Source: Chitinophaga pinensis | GTDB lineage: Bacteria > Bacteroidota > Bacteroidia > Chitinophagales > Chitinophagaceae | Assembly: GCA_945860605.1 (NCBI GenBank) | Contig: CAMAQL010000002.1 | Location: 1 to 64,000 of the forward strand | DNA: 64,000 nucleotides | Direction of reading: 5' to 3' | Shown: positions 62,517 through 64,000 of the stretch, one piece after another | Position numbering within the stretch: position 1 is the first letter of the stretch | Layout: every line of letters begins with the position of its first letter | The notes under the pieces: model-generated | Database searches by the model: none | The model's input: the letters and a program-made list of their open reading frames with translations, nothing else | Told to the model about the DNA's origin: nothing | Made by a program: the position numbers and the translations under genes

Positions 62517-63866
62517 CTATTTAAATAAACGCCAGAAGTCCAATCCTAATGCATATATCATAAGGCCAAACATCAGAATCATGCCTGCAATTTGTGCATA
62601 TTCCATGAATTTATCACTTGGCTTGCGCCCGGTAATCATTTCAAATAGAATAAATAAAGCATGTCCCCCATCCAATGCTGGAATAGGTAATACGTTCATG
62701 AAGCCTAACACGATCGAAAATACGGCTGTCAAAGTCCAGAATCGCTCCCAATCCCACTGAGATGGAAAAGTATTGCCAATGCTGATTAAACTTCCAAGTG
62801 AATCATTTGGATTCACTTTACCCGTAAAAATTTGCTTGATGCCAGTAACATAATTATCGAGTGTGGTGAAACATCTTTGGATACCTGTTGGAATGGCTTC
62901 GGTAAAACTATACTCCTGATGGACTGTTTTAAAAAGTTGCATTGGTAATTTTACAAATAGACCAAGCTGTGCTTTATTGTTGATTAAGGTCCTAATCTTC
63001 ACAGTATCCATGCCTCTTTTTGCAATCACTGTGACCAATGAATCACTATATTTTTTCTTTACTTCTATAAACTCATGTTGGTATTTTACTGATTGTCCAT
63101 TGATGCTTAATAAGGTGTCGTTTTTCTGAAAGCTACCTTCTACAACGACTGCCGTTTTACCAATTGAGTCCACAATCACTGGGAACATTGGCAACACAAA
63201 AGCAGTTGAATTATTTGCATTTGACAATTCAGCAGCTATCGTTGTTGGAATAGGTAAACTCAAAACACTGTCTCCCCTTTTAACTTGAATTGTTTTTGGG
63301 TCTTCTAAAACTATTTTAGATTCTAATTCAAAGAAATCTTTTAATTCTTTTTGATCTAATGCAACAATAATGTCTCCGTCTTGAAATCCCATTTTTTTAG
63401 AAATCTCTGTAGGATGTATACCATAGCTCAGATTTTTTGCTGGTAAAAAATCGTCTCCCCAAAACCAGGCAATCCCAATGAAAATTACAATGGCTAAAAT
63501 CACATTCACAATGACACCACCTAACATCACAATCAATCTTTGATATGCAGGCTTAGATCTCAATTCATAAGACTCAGGGACCTTATTCATCTGCTCCTTA
63601 TCCATACTTTCGTCAATCATCCCTGCAATTTTCACATAGCCTCCAAAAGGAATCCAACCTAATCCATATTCTGTATCTCCTATCTTCTTTTTCCACAAAC
63701 TAAATCCAGGATTAAAAAATAAATAAAATTTTTCTACTCTTGCGCCAAATAATCTTGCAGGAATAAAATGTCCTAGCTCGTGCAAAACAACGATGATTGA
63801 AAAAGATAAAATAAATTGTGCAGTTTTTGTTGCAAGTACGGTTAAATCAATAGCAGCTAGATACAT
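62517..63866 (-). CDS. rseP: RIP metalloprotease RseP (site-2 protease)
   Basis: HELGH motif VVLHELGHFIPARLFGARVEKF, PDZ region, NVLPIPALDGGHALFILFEMITGRKPS. Confidence 0.95.
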   Translation of the reverse strand: MYLAAIDLTVLATKTAQFILSFSIIVVLHELGHFIPARLFGARVEKFYLFFNPGFSLWKKKIGDTEYGLGWIPFGGYVKIAGMIDESMDKEQMNKVPESYELRSKPAYQRLIVMLGGVIVNVILAIVIFIGIAWFWGDDFLPAKNLSYGIHPTEISKKMGFQDGDIIVALDQKELKDFFELESKIVLEDPKTIQVKRGDSVLSLPIPTTIAAELSNANNSTAFVLPMFPVIVDSIGKTAVVVEGSFQKNDTLLSINGQSVKYQHEFIEVKKKYSDSLVTVIAKRGMDTVKIRTLINNKAQLGLFVKLPMQLFKTVHQEYSFTEAIPTGIQRCFTTLDNYVTGIKQIFTGKVNPNDSLGSLISIGNTFPSQWDWERFWTLTAVFSIVLGFMNVLPIPALDGGHALFILFEMITGRKPSDKFMEYAQIAGMILMFGLMIYALGLDFWRLFK

Positions 63867-63870
63867 GTTT

Positions 63871-64000
63871 TTATAGTTGTATTAAGGAAGCAGCAAAATC
63901 TCTTGCAGCTCCGTCGGTTTCATAATAATCATCCAAACTTGGATTTGCGATGAATTCAATCTTCTCTAATGTTCTTTCAATTAGATCTGTCATATCTAAA
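63871..64000 (-). CDS. dxr: Probable 1-deoxy-D-xylulose 5-phosphate reductoisomerase, C-terminal end (truncated by window)
   Basis: Minus-strand frame LDMTDLIERTLEKIEFIANPSLDDYYETDGAARDFAASLIQL*; dxr-rseP neighbours are common in Bacteroidota. Confidence 0.65.
   Translation of the reverse strand, partial: LDMTDLIERTLEKIEFIANPSLDDYYETDGAARDFAASLIQL

Overview
The 64 kb window looks like an ordinary, gene-dense, AT-rich chromosomal segment of a Bacteroidota bacterium, probably Chitinophagaceae-like. That placement is inferred from gene content, TTTG-N19-TAnnTTTG promoters and the tmRNA tag, and was not tested by any search. Most of it is housekeeping or core metabolism on both strands: nagB/PIG-L fusion, rlmH, rhomboid, tilS, glnS, ccmF/ccmE, folC, purK, miaB, sigma-54 EBP, lptE, secG, mltG, an alpha-oxoamine synthase (SPT-like), icd, Nramp-USP, glucan phosphorylase, ubiX, clpC, dnaG, plsY, prmA, pnp, rpsO, lolA-like, ftsK, aroK, pyrF, katG, rseP and the C-terminal end of a dxr-like gene. 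RNA genes are one tRNA-Arg(ACG) and one tmRNA (ssrA, tag GETNYAMAA). I saw no transposase, prophage, CRISPR array, restriction, toxin-antitoxin or defence locus. The least explained signals are non-coding. They are a nested inverted-repeat and 49-50 bp tandem-repeat region after tRNA-Arg, a pair of 62-nt repeats between pnp and prmA with a compensatory base change in their stem, two long AT-rich palindromic elements with GC-rich apical parts (29.2 kb and 43.7 kb), and candidate leader hairpins at rpsO and pnp. Protein-level items worth a look are the Nramp-USP fusion, a small secreted Cys/Lys-rich peptide, an unlisted 50-aa membrane protein, and a Cys-rich radical SAM protein paired with a membrane protein. 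I do not see convincing evidence of a large undescribed multi-gene system.
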